A stretch of 64,000 nucleotides of DNA from Paenibacillus sp. An7 (GCF_009870785.1 NZ_WTWX01000013.1:44336-108335), one strand, 5' to 3'; shown: positions 35,889-44,676, numbered from the stretch's first letter. The notes: a model not told the origin generated them from the letters alone. A program made the numbers and translations.

Positions 35889-36761
35889 ATGACAACTGGG
35901 GAAACGACAATTTCAGAAGGACCTTTCGAAGAGAAACCTGTACAGGAAGAGAGGGAGCAAATTGAGATCGATTTGCTTTTGGAAGGAATTCATCGTTTGT
36001 ATGGATATGATTTTCGGAACTATGCCATGCCTTCACTGAGAAGGAGAATTCTTCATCATGTGGATACAGAACATGTGAACTCAATATCTGAGCTTCAACA
36101 TAAGGTACTGCATGAGCGTGCTGCATTTAAGAAATTGGTGCAAAGTCTATCTATTCCCGTTACGGAAATGTTTCGTGACCCCAGCTTGTTCAAGATGTTC
36201 CGTGAGAAAGTAGTTCCGCTGCTTAGGACTTATCCTTATATTCGAATTTGGCATGCCGGCTGTTCTACGGGAGAAGAAGTTTATTCTATGGCGATTCTAT
36301 TGCACGAAGAGGGGCTTTATGAGAAGTCTCGTATTTATGCCACCGACATGAATGAACGCTCCCTTCAGCAGGCCAAAGAAGGCGTATATGGAATTGAGAA
36401 AATGAAGTTGTATACCAAAAATTACATGGAAGCAGGAGGTACTCGCGCTTTCTCTGAATATTATACAGCGCGTTATAACTCGGTCATGCTGCATCCTTAT
36501 TTACGGAAGAATATTATTTTCGCTGAACATAATCTCGCAACCGATCGTTCTTTTAACGAATTTAACGTTATATTCTGTAGAAATGTGATGATTTATTTTA
36601 ATGACGAGTTACGGCGTCATGTACACGGTTTGTTTCATGAAAGTTTGAGTCGCCTTGGCGTACTGGTACTCGGATCTAAAGAGTCGATTCACTTCTCTGG
36701 TTATAGTGAAGATTATGAACCGATGGATCGGGTTGAAAAAATATATCGTAAGTTGAAGTAG
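35889..36761 (+). CDS. rsbM: CheR-type methyltransferase (RsbM-like)
   Basis: 290-residue S-adenosylmethionine-dependent methyltransferase of the CheR family. An N-terminal helical domain (about 25-95, with LRRRILHHV and [11 protein letters not shown]) precedes the SAM-binding fold with [28 protein letters not shown] and FCRNVMIYF. No CheB methylesterase or chemoreceptor gene is nearby. Lying just after the RsbK-like kinase, it is best read as RsbM, which methylates RsbK and lowers SigB activity in B. cereus. ATG 35889 follows AAGGAAG by 11 bases; the GTG at 35877 overlaps that site. The next gene starts 11 bases downstream. Confidence 0.86.
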   Translation: MTTGETTISEGPFEEKPVQEEREQIEIDLLLEGIHRLYGYDFRNYAMPSLRRRILHHVDTEHVNSISELQHKVLHERAAFKKLVQSLSIPVTEMFRDPSLFKMFREKVVPLLRTYPYIRIWHAGCSTGEEVYSMAILLHEEGLYEKSRIYATDMNERSLQQAKEGVYGIEKMKLYTKNYMEAGGTRAFSEYYTARYNSVMLHPYLRKNIIFAEHNLATDRSFNEFNVIFCRNVMIYFNDELRRHVHGLFHESLSRLGVLVLGSKESIHFSGYSEDYEPMDRVEKIYRKLK

Positions 36762-36772
36762 TAAGGGGGACC

Positions 36773-38434
36773 ATGGCTATGGGGATGAAAGAACCGATTC
36801 ATATTTTACTTGTCGATGACCGTCCAGAGAACCTGCTAGCTCTTGAGGCAGTCCTCGAAAGTGAGCAATATGTTCTCGTTAAAGCGACTTCAGGTGAAGA
36901 AGCGCTTAGATGCCTGCTGAAGTATGACTTTGCAGTCATTGTTCTGGATGTGCAGATGCCTGGTCTAGATGGAATAGAGACAGCCAAATTAATCAAGGCT
37001 AGAGATAAAACAAAAGATATCCCTATCATTTTTATCTCTGCGAACAGCAAAGAGGCAGAGCACCTTTTTGCTGGTTATTCTGCAGGGGCGATTGATTACA
37101 TGGTAAAACCTTTTATTCCTCAAATCTTGAAATCCAAAATTGAGGGGTTTGTGGATATGTACTTATCTAACAAACGTCTCAAAATTCAGTCCATGCTCTT
37201 ACAGCAAAAAACCATGGAACTGGAACGGATTAACCAAGAGCTAGTTCAGGCTAAAGAAGCAGCAGAAATTGCAGTGCAAGCCAAGACCGAGTTCTTGGCG
37301 ATGATGAGTCATGAAATCAGAACCCCGATGAATGGAGTCATTGGAATGATTGACTTGCTCATGGAAACAGAGTTACAAGAGGAACAAAAAGAATATACCG
37401 AAATCATTCGGAACAGTGCTGATGCTTTGGTTATCATTATTAATGATATTTTGGATTTCACAAAAATGGAATCTGGGAAGATGGAACTTGAACAACAACC
37501 ATTCGAGTTGTCTTCTTGTATTAAAGAAATTTACAGTTTGTTTCAAGTGGAGGCCTCCAAGAAGAATTTGGAACTTGTTTACTTCATTGATGACGCTATC
37601 CCTAGTGTTCTCTACGGAGACATGTCCCGACTTCGACAAATTCTTACGAACTTGATTGCCAATTCTATTAAGTTTACAGACAATGGCGGAGTATATTTAA
37701 TGGCGTCCCTTAAAGAGTTTGACCAGTGCCGCTATGTACTCGAATTTACAATAAAGGATACAGGGATTGGTATTGCGTCGGAGAAAGCCGATCATTTGTT
37801 TAAACCTTTTTCACAGCTTGATTCATCTATGACACGGAAATACGGTGGCACGGGTCTTGGTCTTGCTATTTGTAAGAATCTAGTGGATATGATGGGAGGA
37901 ACGATTCGAGTGGATACGGAGGAAGAACGAGGTGCTACCTTTGTATTTACGGTGAATATGCTTCCTTATAATCAACTGTTGGAAGATAAGGAAATGCCTA
38001 ATTTCTCAGAAGGCTCAGAGGAAGAGGAGAATTCGAAAGCGACTGTTCTTGTTGTGGATGATCATCCGATCAATCAGAAGTTAATGACCAGTATGCTGAA
38101 AAAACTTGGTTTGTCTTCCGATATTGCTGAGGATGGAAGTCAGGCGCTGGAGATGGTACTAACGAATTCATATGATCTTATTTTCATGGATTTGCAGATG
38201 CCGATTATGGACGGACTTGAATGCACTCGACAGATTAGATCTGAGCTTAGAAATAGGCCTCAACCTGTAATTATAGCAATGACGGCTAATGTAATGGATG
38301 GGATACAAGATCGTTGTATTCTTGAAGGAATGAACGGTTACATTAGTAAACCTGTCAAAATGTCAAATGTGAAACAAAAAATAAGTGAGTTTCGTCAGAC
38401 ATATAATACTTCCAGAGCAACCTCCATACTTTAG
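36773..38434 (+). CDS. Soluble hybrid kinase, receiver-HisKA-HATPase-receiver
   Basis: 553-residue cytoplasmic kinase with no membrane segment. Receiver 1 (about 8-125, Asp59 in IVLDVQMPG), coiled coil (130-170), HisKA with His180 ([12 protein letters not shown]), HATPase (285-395, [17 protein letters not shown]) and receiver 2 (423-540, Asp473 in [11 protein letters not shown] loop KPVKMSN). It has no sensory domain, so it probably takes its signal through phosphorylation of receiver 1 or by contact with the large kinase. It is tightly packed between the RsbM-like gene and rsbV. I know no standard name for this component of the SigB module. Confidence 0.88.
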   Translation: MAMGMKEPIHILLVDDRPENLLALEAVLESEQYVLVKATSGEEALRCLLKYDFAVIVLDVQMPGLDGIETAKLIKARDKTKDIPIIFISANSKEAEHLFAGYSAGAIDYMVKPFIPQILKSKIEGFVDMYLSNKRLKIQSMLLQQKTMELERINQELVQAKEAAEIAVQAKTEFLAMMSHEIRTPMNGVIGMIDLLMETELQEEQKEYTEIIRNSADALVIIINDILDFTKMESGKMELEQQPFELSSCIKEIYSLFQVEASKKNLELVYFIDDAIPSVLYGDMSRLRQILTNLIANSIKFTDNGGVYLMASLKEFDQCRYVLEFTIKDTGIGIASEKADHLFKPFSQLDSSMTRKYGGTGLGLAICKNLVDMMGGTIRVDTEEERGATFVFTVNMLPYNQLLEDKEMPNFSEGSEEEENSKATVLVVDDHPINQKLMTSMLKKLGLSSDIAEDGSQALEMVLTNSYDLIFMDLQMPIMDGLECTRQIRSELRNRPQPVIIAMTANVMDGIQDRCILEGMNGYISKPVKMSNVKQKISEFRQTYNTSRATSIL

Positions 38435-38458
38435 TGAAAAAGATGGAAGATAAAAAGT

Positions 38459-38484
38459 GTTTCATATCGTATACCTGAGGTTAA
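38459..38484 (+). promoter_or_regulatory. Candidate SigB-like promoter before rsbV
   Basis: GTTTCA, 14-base spacer, GGTTAA, about 40 bases before rsbV. Autoregulation of rsbVW-sigB from an internal SigB promoter is usual in Bacillus and Staphylococcus; the -10 is imperfect. Confidence 0.35.
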
Positions 38485-38524
38485 TTCAATATAGATAACA
38501 TTTTTTTCGGGAGAGAGATGTCTA

Positions 38525-38863
38525 ATGAATACAAACAAAAATGAAAAGTTTAATGTAAGTACGGAAACGGTTGACAATGCTAATAAGGTATACCTGAGCG
38601 GAGAACTTGATCTCTCGGTTGCACCTGATTTTCGCAATACAATGGAACCACTCGTGGGGGACACTGAAAAGAACTTAATCGTAAATCTGAAAGACTTGAA
38701 ATACATTGATAGTACAGGAATCGGTATCTTGTTATCGATTTTAAAAGTAAGACATGGCAAGAATGCGAGTTTTATAGTAGAAGAAGTGCCTGCTAATATT
38801 CAAAAACTATTTGATATGACCGGTATCTCGAAATTTTTTGTCTCACATGAGAATACCCAATAG
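38525..38863 (+). CDS. rsbV: Anti-sigma factor antagonist RsbV (STAS)
   Basis: 112-residue STAS-domain protein. Unphosphorylated RsbV binds RsbW and so frees SigB. The phosphorylation site is Ser63 in the motif KYIDSTGIGILLS, preceded by the typical GELDLSVAPDF segment. ATG 38525 follows GGGAGAGAG; an ATG at 38518 is out of frame. It is followed after 18 bases by rsbW. The target of the upstream PP2C phosphatase is expected to be phospho-Ser63. Confidence 0.94.
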   Translation: MNTNKNEKFNVSTETVDNANKVYLSGELDLSVAPDFRNTMEPLVGDTEKNLIVNLKDLKYIDSTGIGILLSILKVRHGKNASFIVEEVPANIQKLFDMTGISKFFVSHENTQ

Positions 38864-38881
38864 GAAAGGAACGAAGGTAAA

Positions 38882-39334
38882 ATGAAAGCAGAATCACAAA
38901 GTGTAAAACTGAATTTGCCGGCGACAGCCGACTTTGTTGATATTGTTAGGCTTAATTTGTACGGTATTGCATCAAAGATGGGTTTTTCCTATGAAGAGAT
39001 CGAGGACATGAAAGTCGCAGTCTCAGAAGCATGTAATAACTCCGTGCTTTATGCCTACGGTGAGGAAAATGGAGTTGTAGAAGTTATTTTTAATTTTGAC
39101 GATTCTGAACTTGCTATTACGGTCAAAGATGAAGGGGAGAGCTTTGAACGTGTTGAGCAAAGAGAAGGAGTCGCTACACTGCATGACAAAGATTTGAACG
39201 AGGTTCAGATTGGTGGCCTAGGCTTTTATCTCATGCAGGCTCTTATGGATGATGTAAATGTAACAAGTGAATCTGGTAAAGGAACTGAGGTTGTACTGAC
39301 CAAACGCCTCACTAAAAGCGAGGAAACAGTATGA
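38882..39334 (+). CDS. rsbW: Anti-sigma factor and serine kinase RsbW
   Basis: 150-residue GHKL-type ATPase that either holds SigB inactive or phosphorylates RsbV. Bergerat-fold motifs are visible: VAVSEACNNSVLYAYG with the Mg-binding Asn, VKDEGESF, and the glycine-rich lid GGLGFYLMQALMDDV. AGGAAAGGAACG precedes ATG. Its last four bases (ATGA, 39331-39334) overlap the sigB start, implying coupled translation and matched amounts of the two partners. Confidence 0.95.
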   Translation: MKAESQSVKLNLPATADFVDIVRLNLYGIASKMGFSYEEIEDMKVAVSEACNNSVLYAYGEENGVVEVIFNFDDSELAITVKDEGESFERVEQREGVATLHDKDLNEVQIGGLGFYLMQALMDDVNVTSESGKGTEVVLTKRLTKSEETV

Positions 39335-40104
39335 CTGAACGGTCGACTCCCCAAGAGTCTATGGATGAAGCAGTAGGGTTAATTTGGGAATATCAACAAA
39401 CCAAAGATAACGAAATTGCTACCATACTGATTAAGAAATACGAGCCTATGGTCAAAATGGCTGCTGGGAAAATATCTAGAAATAGGCCAGATCTCTATGA
39501 AGATTTATATCAAACTGGTCAAATGGCGCTCGTTAGGTTACTCAGTCAATATGATATAACCTTGGGGATTCCTTTCGAGCCTTATGCGATGAAAAGCATG
39601 ATTGGTCATATGAAAAATTACCTTCGTGATAAATCTTGGTACATACAAGTTCCACGTCGGATCAAAGAGAAAGGTGCGCTGGTACAGCACGCCATTGATG
39701 AACTGACGATGAAACTTGAACGTTCGCCTGATGTGAAAGAAATTGCGAGTTATCTGGATCTCACCGTTGAAGAAACAGTAGAGGTGCTTGCAGGCCGTGA
39801 ATCTTATCATTATGTCTCACTCGATTCGCCGTTATCACAAGATGAGAGTACAGCTACGCTTGGTGAATTGATTAGTTCCGATGTGAATGATTATGATTCG
39901 GTAGAGAAACGTATGGATCTTCAGCAAGCGATGAATCAACTGAAAGAACAAGAGCAGAAAGTGCTGCTGCTCGCTTTCCAAGATGGGCAGTCGCAAAGGG
40001 CAATTGCTCAGAAACTAGGAGTTTCCCAAATGAGCGTTTCTCGTATTCAGAAGAGGGCTACGGAAAAATTAAAACAGATTATGTCGCAATCATCTTCATT
40101 TTAA
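39331..40104 (+). CDS. sigB: RNA polymerase sigma factor SigB
   Basis: 257-residue group 3 sigma-70 factor. Region 2 covers about residues 35-105 (LYQTGQMALVRLLSQYD, MKSMIGHMKNYLRDK), region 3 about 115-175, and region 4 about 205-255 with helix-turn-helix QRAIAQKLGVSQMSVSRIQKRA. Region 2 and the linker VPRRIKEKG match the SigB/SigF/SigG branch; the rsbVW context points to SigB. The general stress regulon includes the small envelope proteins found around it. The ATG overlaps the rsbW stop. A strong terminator follows. Confidence 0.94.
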   Translation: MTERSTPQESMDEAVGLIWEYQQTKDNEIATILIKKYEPMVKMAAGKISRNRPDLYEDLYQTGQMALVRLLSQYDITLGIPFEPYAMKSMIGHMKNYLRDKSWYIQVPRRIKEKGALVQHAIDELTMKLERSPDVKEIASYLDLTVEETVEVLAGRESYHYVSLDSPLSQDESTATLGELISSDVNDYDSVEKRMDLQQAMNQLKEQEQKVLLLAFQDGQSQRAIAQKLGVSQMSVSRIQKRATEKLKQIMSQSSSF

Positions 40105-40122
40105 CTTACTTATCAAGTTTGA

Positions 40123-40165
40123 AAGCATGCCTGCATTTCCATTGGAATGCGGCATGCTTCTTTTA
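40123..40165 (+). terminator. Terminator of the sigB operon
   Basis: AAGCATGCCtGCATTTCC / GGAATGCgGCATGCTT with a three-base loop, then CTTTT. It shows that the frame open from 40127 is not the start of the next gene. Confidence 0.92.
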
Positions 40166-40204
40166 TTGCGATTTTATAAAAGGAAAAGGGAGGGAGAAGC
40201 TTTT

Positions 40205-41200
40205 ATGGAAGAGCACGATTTAAAGAAAATGGGTCATAATTTAAAGATCTTTGATCATTTTCAGTGGAGAAATTATAACGTAACCGACCTTGGATGCGAG
40301 GAACTAAAGGAACTTAGTAATATCTTGCCTGGAGCTACAGAGTGGCTTAGTAAATTACCCAATCTGGAAACTAATTACATATCAGCTCGTACGGTAGCAG
40401 GGGGGAAACAGGTATTATTCGGTTCTATTTTGTACACCATTAAAAAAGATATTGGGGAAGAAGGCATAGAGAGCCAATTCTATTTCTACGTTGAAACGGG
40501 GACGCTTGTTACTTTAAATATAGATGAAGGTACTAGGAAGATGCTCTATTCTAAAGAAAGATTAATAGCATTATCTCAAGCAGAAGATGCGATATCTGGA
40601 TTATTTGTCATGGCGCGTACGCTGCTGCATTATTTTCATATTGGTATGGACGAATTTGAACTTAATCTTCGTAAATTGGAAAAAAGTATGGAAGAAAAGA
40701 ATGCCCGGACCTTAATGGATAAAATTTTGACCGCGCGGTTTGAATTGTTATTTTGGAGTAATCAATTTATTTCTTTTCAGGAATTAATGTATGCAGCAAA
40801 TGAAGCTTTTTATGAGCTAAATTTGAAGGATAGATTGTCTTATAATAAGCTTTACTACCGAATGAAACGCATGGATCGTCTGTTTAAGCACTATGAAAAA
40901 GAGATTGATACACTCATTTCCATCGATGATGCTTCCTCCTCCATTCGAGGAAACGATATTATGAAGACGCTGACTATTGTCACCTCCGTGTTTACTCCAG
41001 CTACTGCGGTAGGTGCTATTTGGGGGATGAATTTTGAGAATTTACCGTGGATTACGACACCATGGGGATTTGCCGTGACAATGACGGTTACTTTGCTCAG
41101 TATGGTTAGCATGCTCTTATGGATGTATTTTAAAGGCTGGACAGGGGATATTCTTCGAATCAAAACCGGAGAGGTTCGAAAAAAGAAGAAGCCGGAATGA
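40205..41200 (+). CDS. corA: CorA-family magnesium/divalent cation channel
   Basis: 331-residue CorA-type channel. A long soluble alpha/beta and helical N-terminal domain (1-265) leads to two C-terminal membrane helices; the first ends with the selectivity motif GMN (AIWGMNFENLPW), followed by the second helix and a basic tail VRKKKKPE. The homologue in Bacillus is the YfjQ type. ATG 40205 follows AAAGGGAGGGAG; a longer frame from 40127 starts inside the sigB terminator and was rejected. It transports Mg2+ and possibly Co2+ or Ni2+ by family knowledge. Confidence 0.88.
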   Translation: MEEHDLKKMGHNLKIFDHFQWRNYNVTDLGCEELKELSNILPGATEWLSKLPNLETNYISARTVAGGKQVLFGSILYTIKKDIGEEGIESQFYFYVETGTLVTLNIDEGTRKMLYSKERLIALSQAEDAISGLFVMARTLLHYFHIGMDEFELNLRKLEKSMEEKNARTLMDKILTARFELLFWSNQFISFQELMYAANEAFYELNLKDRLSYNKLYYRMKRMDRLFKHYEKEIDTLISIDDASSSIRGNDIMKTLTIVTSVFTPATAVGAIWGMNFENLPWITTPWGFAVTMTVTLLSMVSMLLWMYFKGWTGDILRIKTGEVRKKKKPE

Positions 41201-41209
41201 TATGTAAAA

Positions 41210-41252
41210 AAGCCTTATAAATATCCTTTGGAGATAATTAATAAGGCTTCTC
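41210..41252. terminator. Terminator between corA and the DUF5665 gene
   Basis: AAGCCTTA / TAAGGCTT with additional inner A/T pairing, AT-rich flanks on both sides. Confidence 0.75.
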
Positions 41253-41275
41253 TATATTAAGTAATCATTAAATCA

Positions 41276-41632
41276 TTATTTGGCCTGGTTTATATAACCT
41301 TGCAGTTCAGCGATATATCTTCCGATACCCGGCAGATTCATATCCACAATTAGACTGAGTAGCCAACCTAATAAAGCGAGAACAACCACAGTACCCAGAG
41401 ACATCCCTAATCCCCTTGCGATCCCAGCAGTGAAATTGGACATAAGGCGCCTTTTCGTACTGCTGTAATTTTCCAGTAAATCTTTAAATTCCACACTTTC
41501 CATTGCTTTATAGATTCCATCAAGACGTGAATTGAGATTCTTTACTTCATGTCTTAGCTCAAAGGGATGATCATTTACGATCGCCTTTTGTTCCGCTTTT
41601 TTCTTATCTGTGTTTATGTCCATCGTGCTCAT
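41276..41632 (-). CDS. DUF5665-type membrane protein
   Basis: 118-residue protein. The N-terminal 80 residues are helical and charged (HEVKNLNSRLDGIYKAMESVEFKDLLENYSSTKRR), then one membrane helix (about 82-100, LGTVVVLALLGWLLSLIV) and a short tail DMNLPGIGRYIAELQGYI. The layout matches the DUF5665 family of Firmicutes, whose role is unknown. ATG 41632 follows AGGAGG by eight bases. It is first after corA in a run of four minus-strand envelope-type genes. Confidence 0.78.
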   Translation of the reverse strand: MSTMDINTDKKKAEQKAIVNDHPFELRHEVKNLNSRLDGIYKAMESVEFKDLLENYSSTKRRLMSNFTAGIARGLGMSLGTVVVLALLGWLLSLIVDMNLPGIGRYIAELQGYINQAK

Positions 41633-41674
41633 CGATTCTCCTCCTTTAATCCGTATCGTTAAAATGATGAAAAA

Positions 41675-41700
41675 ATAGCCAGCTGTATACAGCTGGCTAT
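41675..41700 (-). terminator. Perfect palindromic terminator of the YtxH-type gene
   Basis: Perfect 13-base arms (ATAGCCAGCTGTA and its complement) with no spacer, followed on the minus strand by a T run. Confidence 0.88.
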
Positions 41701-41725
41701 ACGCTACGCAGATGAATGATCGAGA

Positions 41726-42283
41726 TTAATAGTTTGTGGATGAAGGGGTAGAACTGCGATTCAGTTCACGATTTGCTTCACCCGCAGCTTTCTCAGAAGT
41801 TGCAGCAACCTGAGAGGTTGCATTTTTCGCTTCATTAGCAATGTTGTTTGAAGATTTCTGTGCTTCGCTGCTTACATTCTCAGAAGCTTTTTTTGCTTCC
41901 TCTGCTACATTCTGAGAAGCTTTTCTAGCTTCATCCGTTACGTCAGCAGTTGCTTGTTTCACACTGGAAAGAACAGTAGAGGTATTATCACTAACGGTTT
42001 TAGCCAAATCTGTAGTTTTAGAAGAAACCGTTTTTGCAATTTCAGAAGCTTTATCGCCAACTACACAAGCCACTTCTTTCGTTTTATCGGACACTTCGCC
42101 CATTCGATAAGATAAATCACCACGAAGTTCACGGCCCGGTTTCGGTGCGAAAAGCAGTGCCGCTGCAGCACCAATGAGTCCTCCGATAAATAAGCCTTTT
42201 GAAAAGCTGCTGCTATTTCCCGTATCTTGGTTCCTGTAGTCCGAAATTGATCTATTGTAGTCCATGTCATTTTGATTCATCAT
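41726..42283 (-). CDS. YtxH-domain general stress-type protein
   Basis: 185-residue protein. A short polar N terminus precedes one membrane helix with the YtxH signature GLFIGGLIGAAAALLFAPKPGRELR (about 30-55). The rest is a long helix of about 11-residue repeats rich in Ala, Lys, Ser, Asp and Glu (KTVSSKTTDLAKTVSDNT, ARKASQNVAEEAKKASENV), like LEA or apolipoprotein helices. One Cys lies near residue 74. Family members are SigB-dependent; a GTTTAG-N15-GGGTAA promoter match lies upstream at 42338-42363. It may protect membranes or proteins during water stress; that is inference. Confidence 0.85.
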   Translation of the reverse strand: MMNQNDMDYNRSISDYRNQDTGNSSSFSKGLFIGGLIGAAAALLFAPKPGRELRGDLSYRMGEVSDKTKEVACVVGDKASEIAKTVSSKTTDLAKTVSDNTSTVLSSVKQATADVTDEARKASQNVAEEAKKASENVSSEAQKSSNNIANEAKNATSQVAATSEKAAGEANRELNRSSTPSSTNY

Positions 42284-42337
42284 AATCGCTCCTCTAATTA
42301 TTAAATTTTATAAGTTCATTACTTCTTGTTCTTTTCT

Positions 42338-42363
42338 TACCCCTTTAAGCTGCTTTTCTAAAC
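42338..42363 (-). promoter_or_regulatory. Candidate SigB promoter of the YtxH-type gene
   Basis: Minus strand: GTTTAG (42363-42358), 15-base spacer, GGGTAA (42343-42338), 55 bases before the ATG. It overlaps the end of the GlsB gene. Confidence 0.5.
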
Positions 42364-42602
42364 AACTTTCCAATAAGTCCGAGAAGAAAAACAAAGATAG
42401 CTGTTCCGATAATGGCTGGGACGACGGCAAAATCAGCGATGACGGGACCAAAGTCACCGAATAGCATCGAACCGATCCAAGCACCGACTAAACCCGCAAT
42501 CATCGATCCTAAAATACCGCCTGGCATGTGATGGCCAACGAGAGCATCGCCAATAAGTCCAATGAGAATCGCCATTACGATACTTAAGATGATGGCCCAC
42601 AT
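42345..42602 (-). CDS. GlsB/YeaQ/YmgE family membrane protein
   Basis: 85-residue membrane protein with three hydrophobic helices and the Gly-rich motifs of transglycosylase-associated stress proteins: IGLIGDALVGHHMPGGILGSMIAGLVGAWIGSMLFGDFGP. ATG 42602 follows AAAGGAGG by eight bases; the longer frame to 42755 overlaps the PAP2 gene and lacks a ribosome site. Members are induced by acid, osmotic or general stress, often next to YtxH-type genes. Function is not defined. Confidence 0.86.
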   Translation of the reverse strand: MWAIILSIVMAILIGLIGDALVGHHMPGGILGSMIAGLVGAWIGSMLFGDFGPVIADFAVVPAIIGTAIFVFLLGLIGKLFRKAA

Positions 42603-42688
42603 AACAATCGCCTCCTTTGCTTGCTCATTTGCCTTGCTATTCGATATATAAACGTCCCTTGCCAGTATTGAAACAAGGATGGTAACAT

Positions 42689-43366
42689 CTAGTGTTTCGC
42701 AGAGGGAGAGGATGCAAATTCCGTTCGAAAGATCTGGTTTATACAAACCACCCATACGCTCCCCGAAATGAATCCAGTTAACACATCGGAAGGGTAATGG
42801 ACACCAAGATAAATACGACTAAATCCAAGCAAGAGAATAGCAGAAATACCGATCATGGCAAGTAAAGCGGGATCTCCTTTTTTCTGTTTCTTCGAATAGA
42901 TTGCGATTAATAGCAGGGGACCGTAGAATCCAGCAGCAACCATGGCATGTCCGCTTGGAAAACTATATCCGCTGACACTGATAAGAAAGTCAAGGTCCGG
43001 GCGCTCTCGGCGCACAATGTATTTACTAAGGGTATTCATTCCCCACATCCCGAGAAAACTTAGCAGTACGATGTTGCCCTCCAAATAACGACTTCGGTAG
43101 ATTATGTAATAACAAGCGAAGGCAAGTGCCACCAATAAAGAATAATGAAAGGAGCCAAAGGAAGTGACAGCCCGCATAAGAGGGAGAAGAGTGTAATACG
43201 AGCTGTTTTCATTAGGAAACAGCAGCTTTTGAATATGAATATCAAATTCTTGTATGCGGTCCGTCCCCAGGATGTACAGTAGAAAAGCGATTAGGAAAAT
43301 AATACTGAAACTTGCAACAAGGCCAATAATTGTCCATAATAACGAATGGTCTTTGATTTTTTGCAT
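42689..43366 (-). CDS. PAP2-family membrane phosphatase
   Basis: 225-residue membrane protein with about six helices and all three PAP2 motifs: KYIVRRERP, PSGHAMVAAG and SRIYLGVHYPSD. It belongs to the phosphatidic acid or undecaprenyl pyrophosphate phosphatase type (BcrC, PgpB) and may recycle lipid carrier for wall synthesis or make diacylglycerol; the substrate cannot be told. AAGGAG lies 11 bases before ATG 43366. The stop is 86 bases before the GlsB start on the same strand. Confidence 0.9.
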   Translation of the reverse strand: MQKIKDHSLLWTIIGLVASFSIIFLIAFLLYILGTDRIQEFDIHIQKLLFPNENSSYYTLLPLMRAVTSFGSFHYSLLVALAFACYYIIYRSRYLEGNIVLLSFLGMWGMNTLSKYIVRRERPDLDFLISVSGYSFPSGHAMVAAGFYGPLLLIAIYSKKQKKGDPALLAMIGISAILLLGFSRIYLGVHYPSDVLTGFISGSVWVVCINQIFRTEFASSPSAKH

Positions 43367-43539
43367 GTTTTAATGAGCTCCTTTATAGTGGAAAATTTCA
43401 ACCTAAATATGAACCTTTCATAATAGTTTACCTATTTTCTCTGTCAAAATATCATCTTTGTACTATACTGTATTATGGTGAACGTAGGGATCTTGTCACA
43501 TGTAGAATAGGTCCCTTTATTTAGAAGGAGAGAACAAGC

Positions 43540-44550
43540 ATGACGGACACAATGTTAATAAAAGAATTTCGTTCGGGCGTACTCGAAAGTGCACACCGAG
43601 GACATATATGTATCGTGAATGATAAGAAGCAGGTTGTTTATTCGGCAGGCGATCCTCATTTCAGGACATTTACCCGTTCTGCTGCAAAACCGCTTCAGGC
43701 CATACCCGGAATTCGGGCAGGAGTTGTAAATGCATACGATTTTAGCCAAGAAGAAATCGCACTTATGGTATCTTCCCATCGATCAGAACCTTTTCATAGG
43801 AATACATTAGAGCAGATGAAAGAAAAGATAAACCTGGATGAAGGTGGACTCGTATGTGCCCCAAGTTTTCCATTGCATGAGGAGAGCCGTACGGATTATA
43901 TTCGGCAACAAGGAGATAAGAGAAGACTCCTTCACAATTGTTCGGGTAAACATATGGGAGTCCTTGCGTACAGTAAGTTAAAAGGATATGATCTTGCTTC
44001 CTATGCCGATTCGGATCACCCGGTTCAACAAGAAATTAAACAAGTTATATCTCAACTAGGTGAAATTGATCCAAGTGATATGGCTGCTGGAGTGGACGGC
44101 TGTGGATTTCCCGTATTCGCATTGCCTATTTCAACAATGGCAACGGCATTTCTCAAACTGGCTTGCCCTGACCTCATAGAAGATGAAGAAACCCGCAAAG
44201 CGGCAGAGGTTATTACTGCAGCTATGAATAGAGCCCCCGATATGGTCGGTGGAACAGGCCGGGTTGACTCTGTCCTGCTCTATGATGATAATATTGTAGC
44301 CAAAGGCGGTTTTCAGGGTGTATTTTGTTTGGCTTTACGGAAGGAACGACTAGGTATTAGTTTTAAAGTACTGGATGGTTCAGACGAAGAGTGGGGAATC
44401 ATTGTGAAATCTATTCTTACACAGATCGGTTATGACAATGCAGAGACGATCCAGCGCCTTACGGAGCAGTTCCCCAGAGAAATTCGGAATGATGCACATA
44501 ATGTGGTAGGCAAAGCAGAATCTGCTTTCATACTGGAATCCCATGCATAG
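43540..44550 (+). CDS. Asparaginase (L-asparaginase II family)
   Basis: 336-residue protein of the Rhizobium-type asparaginase family (PF06089), which hydrolyses L-asparagine to aspartate and ammonia and is unrelated in fold to E. coli AnsA/AnsB. Motifs: EFRSGVLESAHRGHICIVND, FTRSAAKPLQAIP, SSHRSEPFH, HNCSGKHMGVL and GVDGCGFPVFALP. The paired Cys/Ser/His segments contain the likely catalytic residues. RBS AAGGAGAG precedes ATG 43540. It is a single gene with its own terminator, shared with the convergent DUF1128 gene. Confidence 0.9.
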   Translation: MTDTMLIKEFRSGVLESAHRGHICIVNDKKQVVYSAGDPHFRTFTRSAAKPLQAIPGIRAGVVNAYDFSQEEIALMVSSHRSEPFHRNTLEQMKEKINLDEGGLVCAPSFPLHEESRTDYIRQQGDKRRLLHNCSGKHMGVLAYSKLKGYDLASYADSDHPVQQEIKQVISQLGEIDPSDMAAGVDGCGFPVFALPISTMATAFLKLACPDLIEDEETRKAAEVITAAMNRAPDMVGGTGRVDSVLLYDDNIVAKGGFQGVFCLALRKERLGISFKVLDGSDEEWGIIVKSILTQIGYDNAETIQRLTEQFPREIRNDAHNVVGKAESAFILESHA

Positions 44551-44581
44551 AATATAGAACGTTTCTTCTTTCTTCATTATA

Positions 44582-44676
44582 AAAAAACAGCTCTGTAAAC
44601 TTAACGTGGATCCTATAGACTTTTTCCTAATTAAGAAAATGATCTATATGCCATTGTAAGCACAGAGCTGTTTTTA
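44582..44676. terminator. Long bidirectional terminator
   Basis: AAAAACAGCTCTGT / ACAGAGCTGTTTTT arms around a weakly paired 65-base interior, between convergent genes. Confidence 0.75.

Noticed and set aside
40127..40204. N-terminal extension of corA to 40127
   Set aside because: It would start inside the sigB operon terminator; ATG 40205 has a strong ribosome site and fits the family length.
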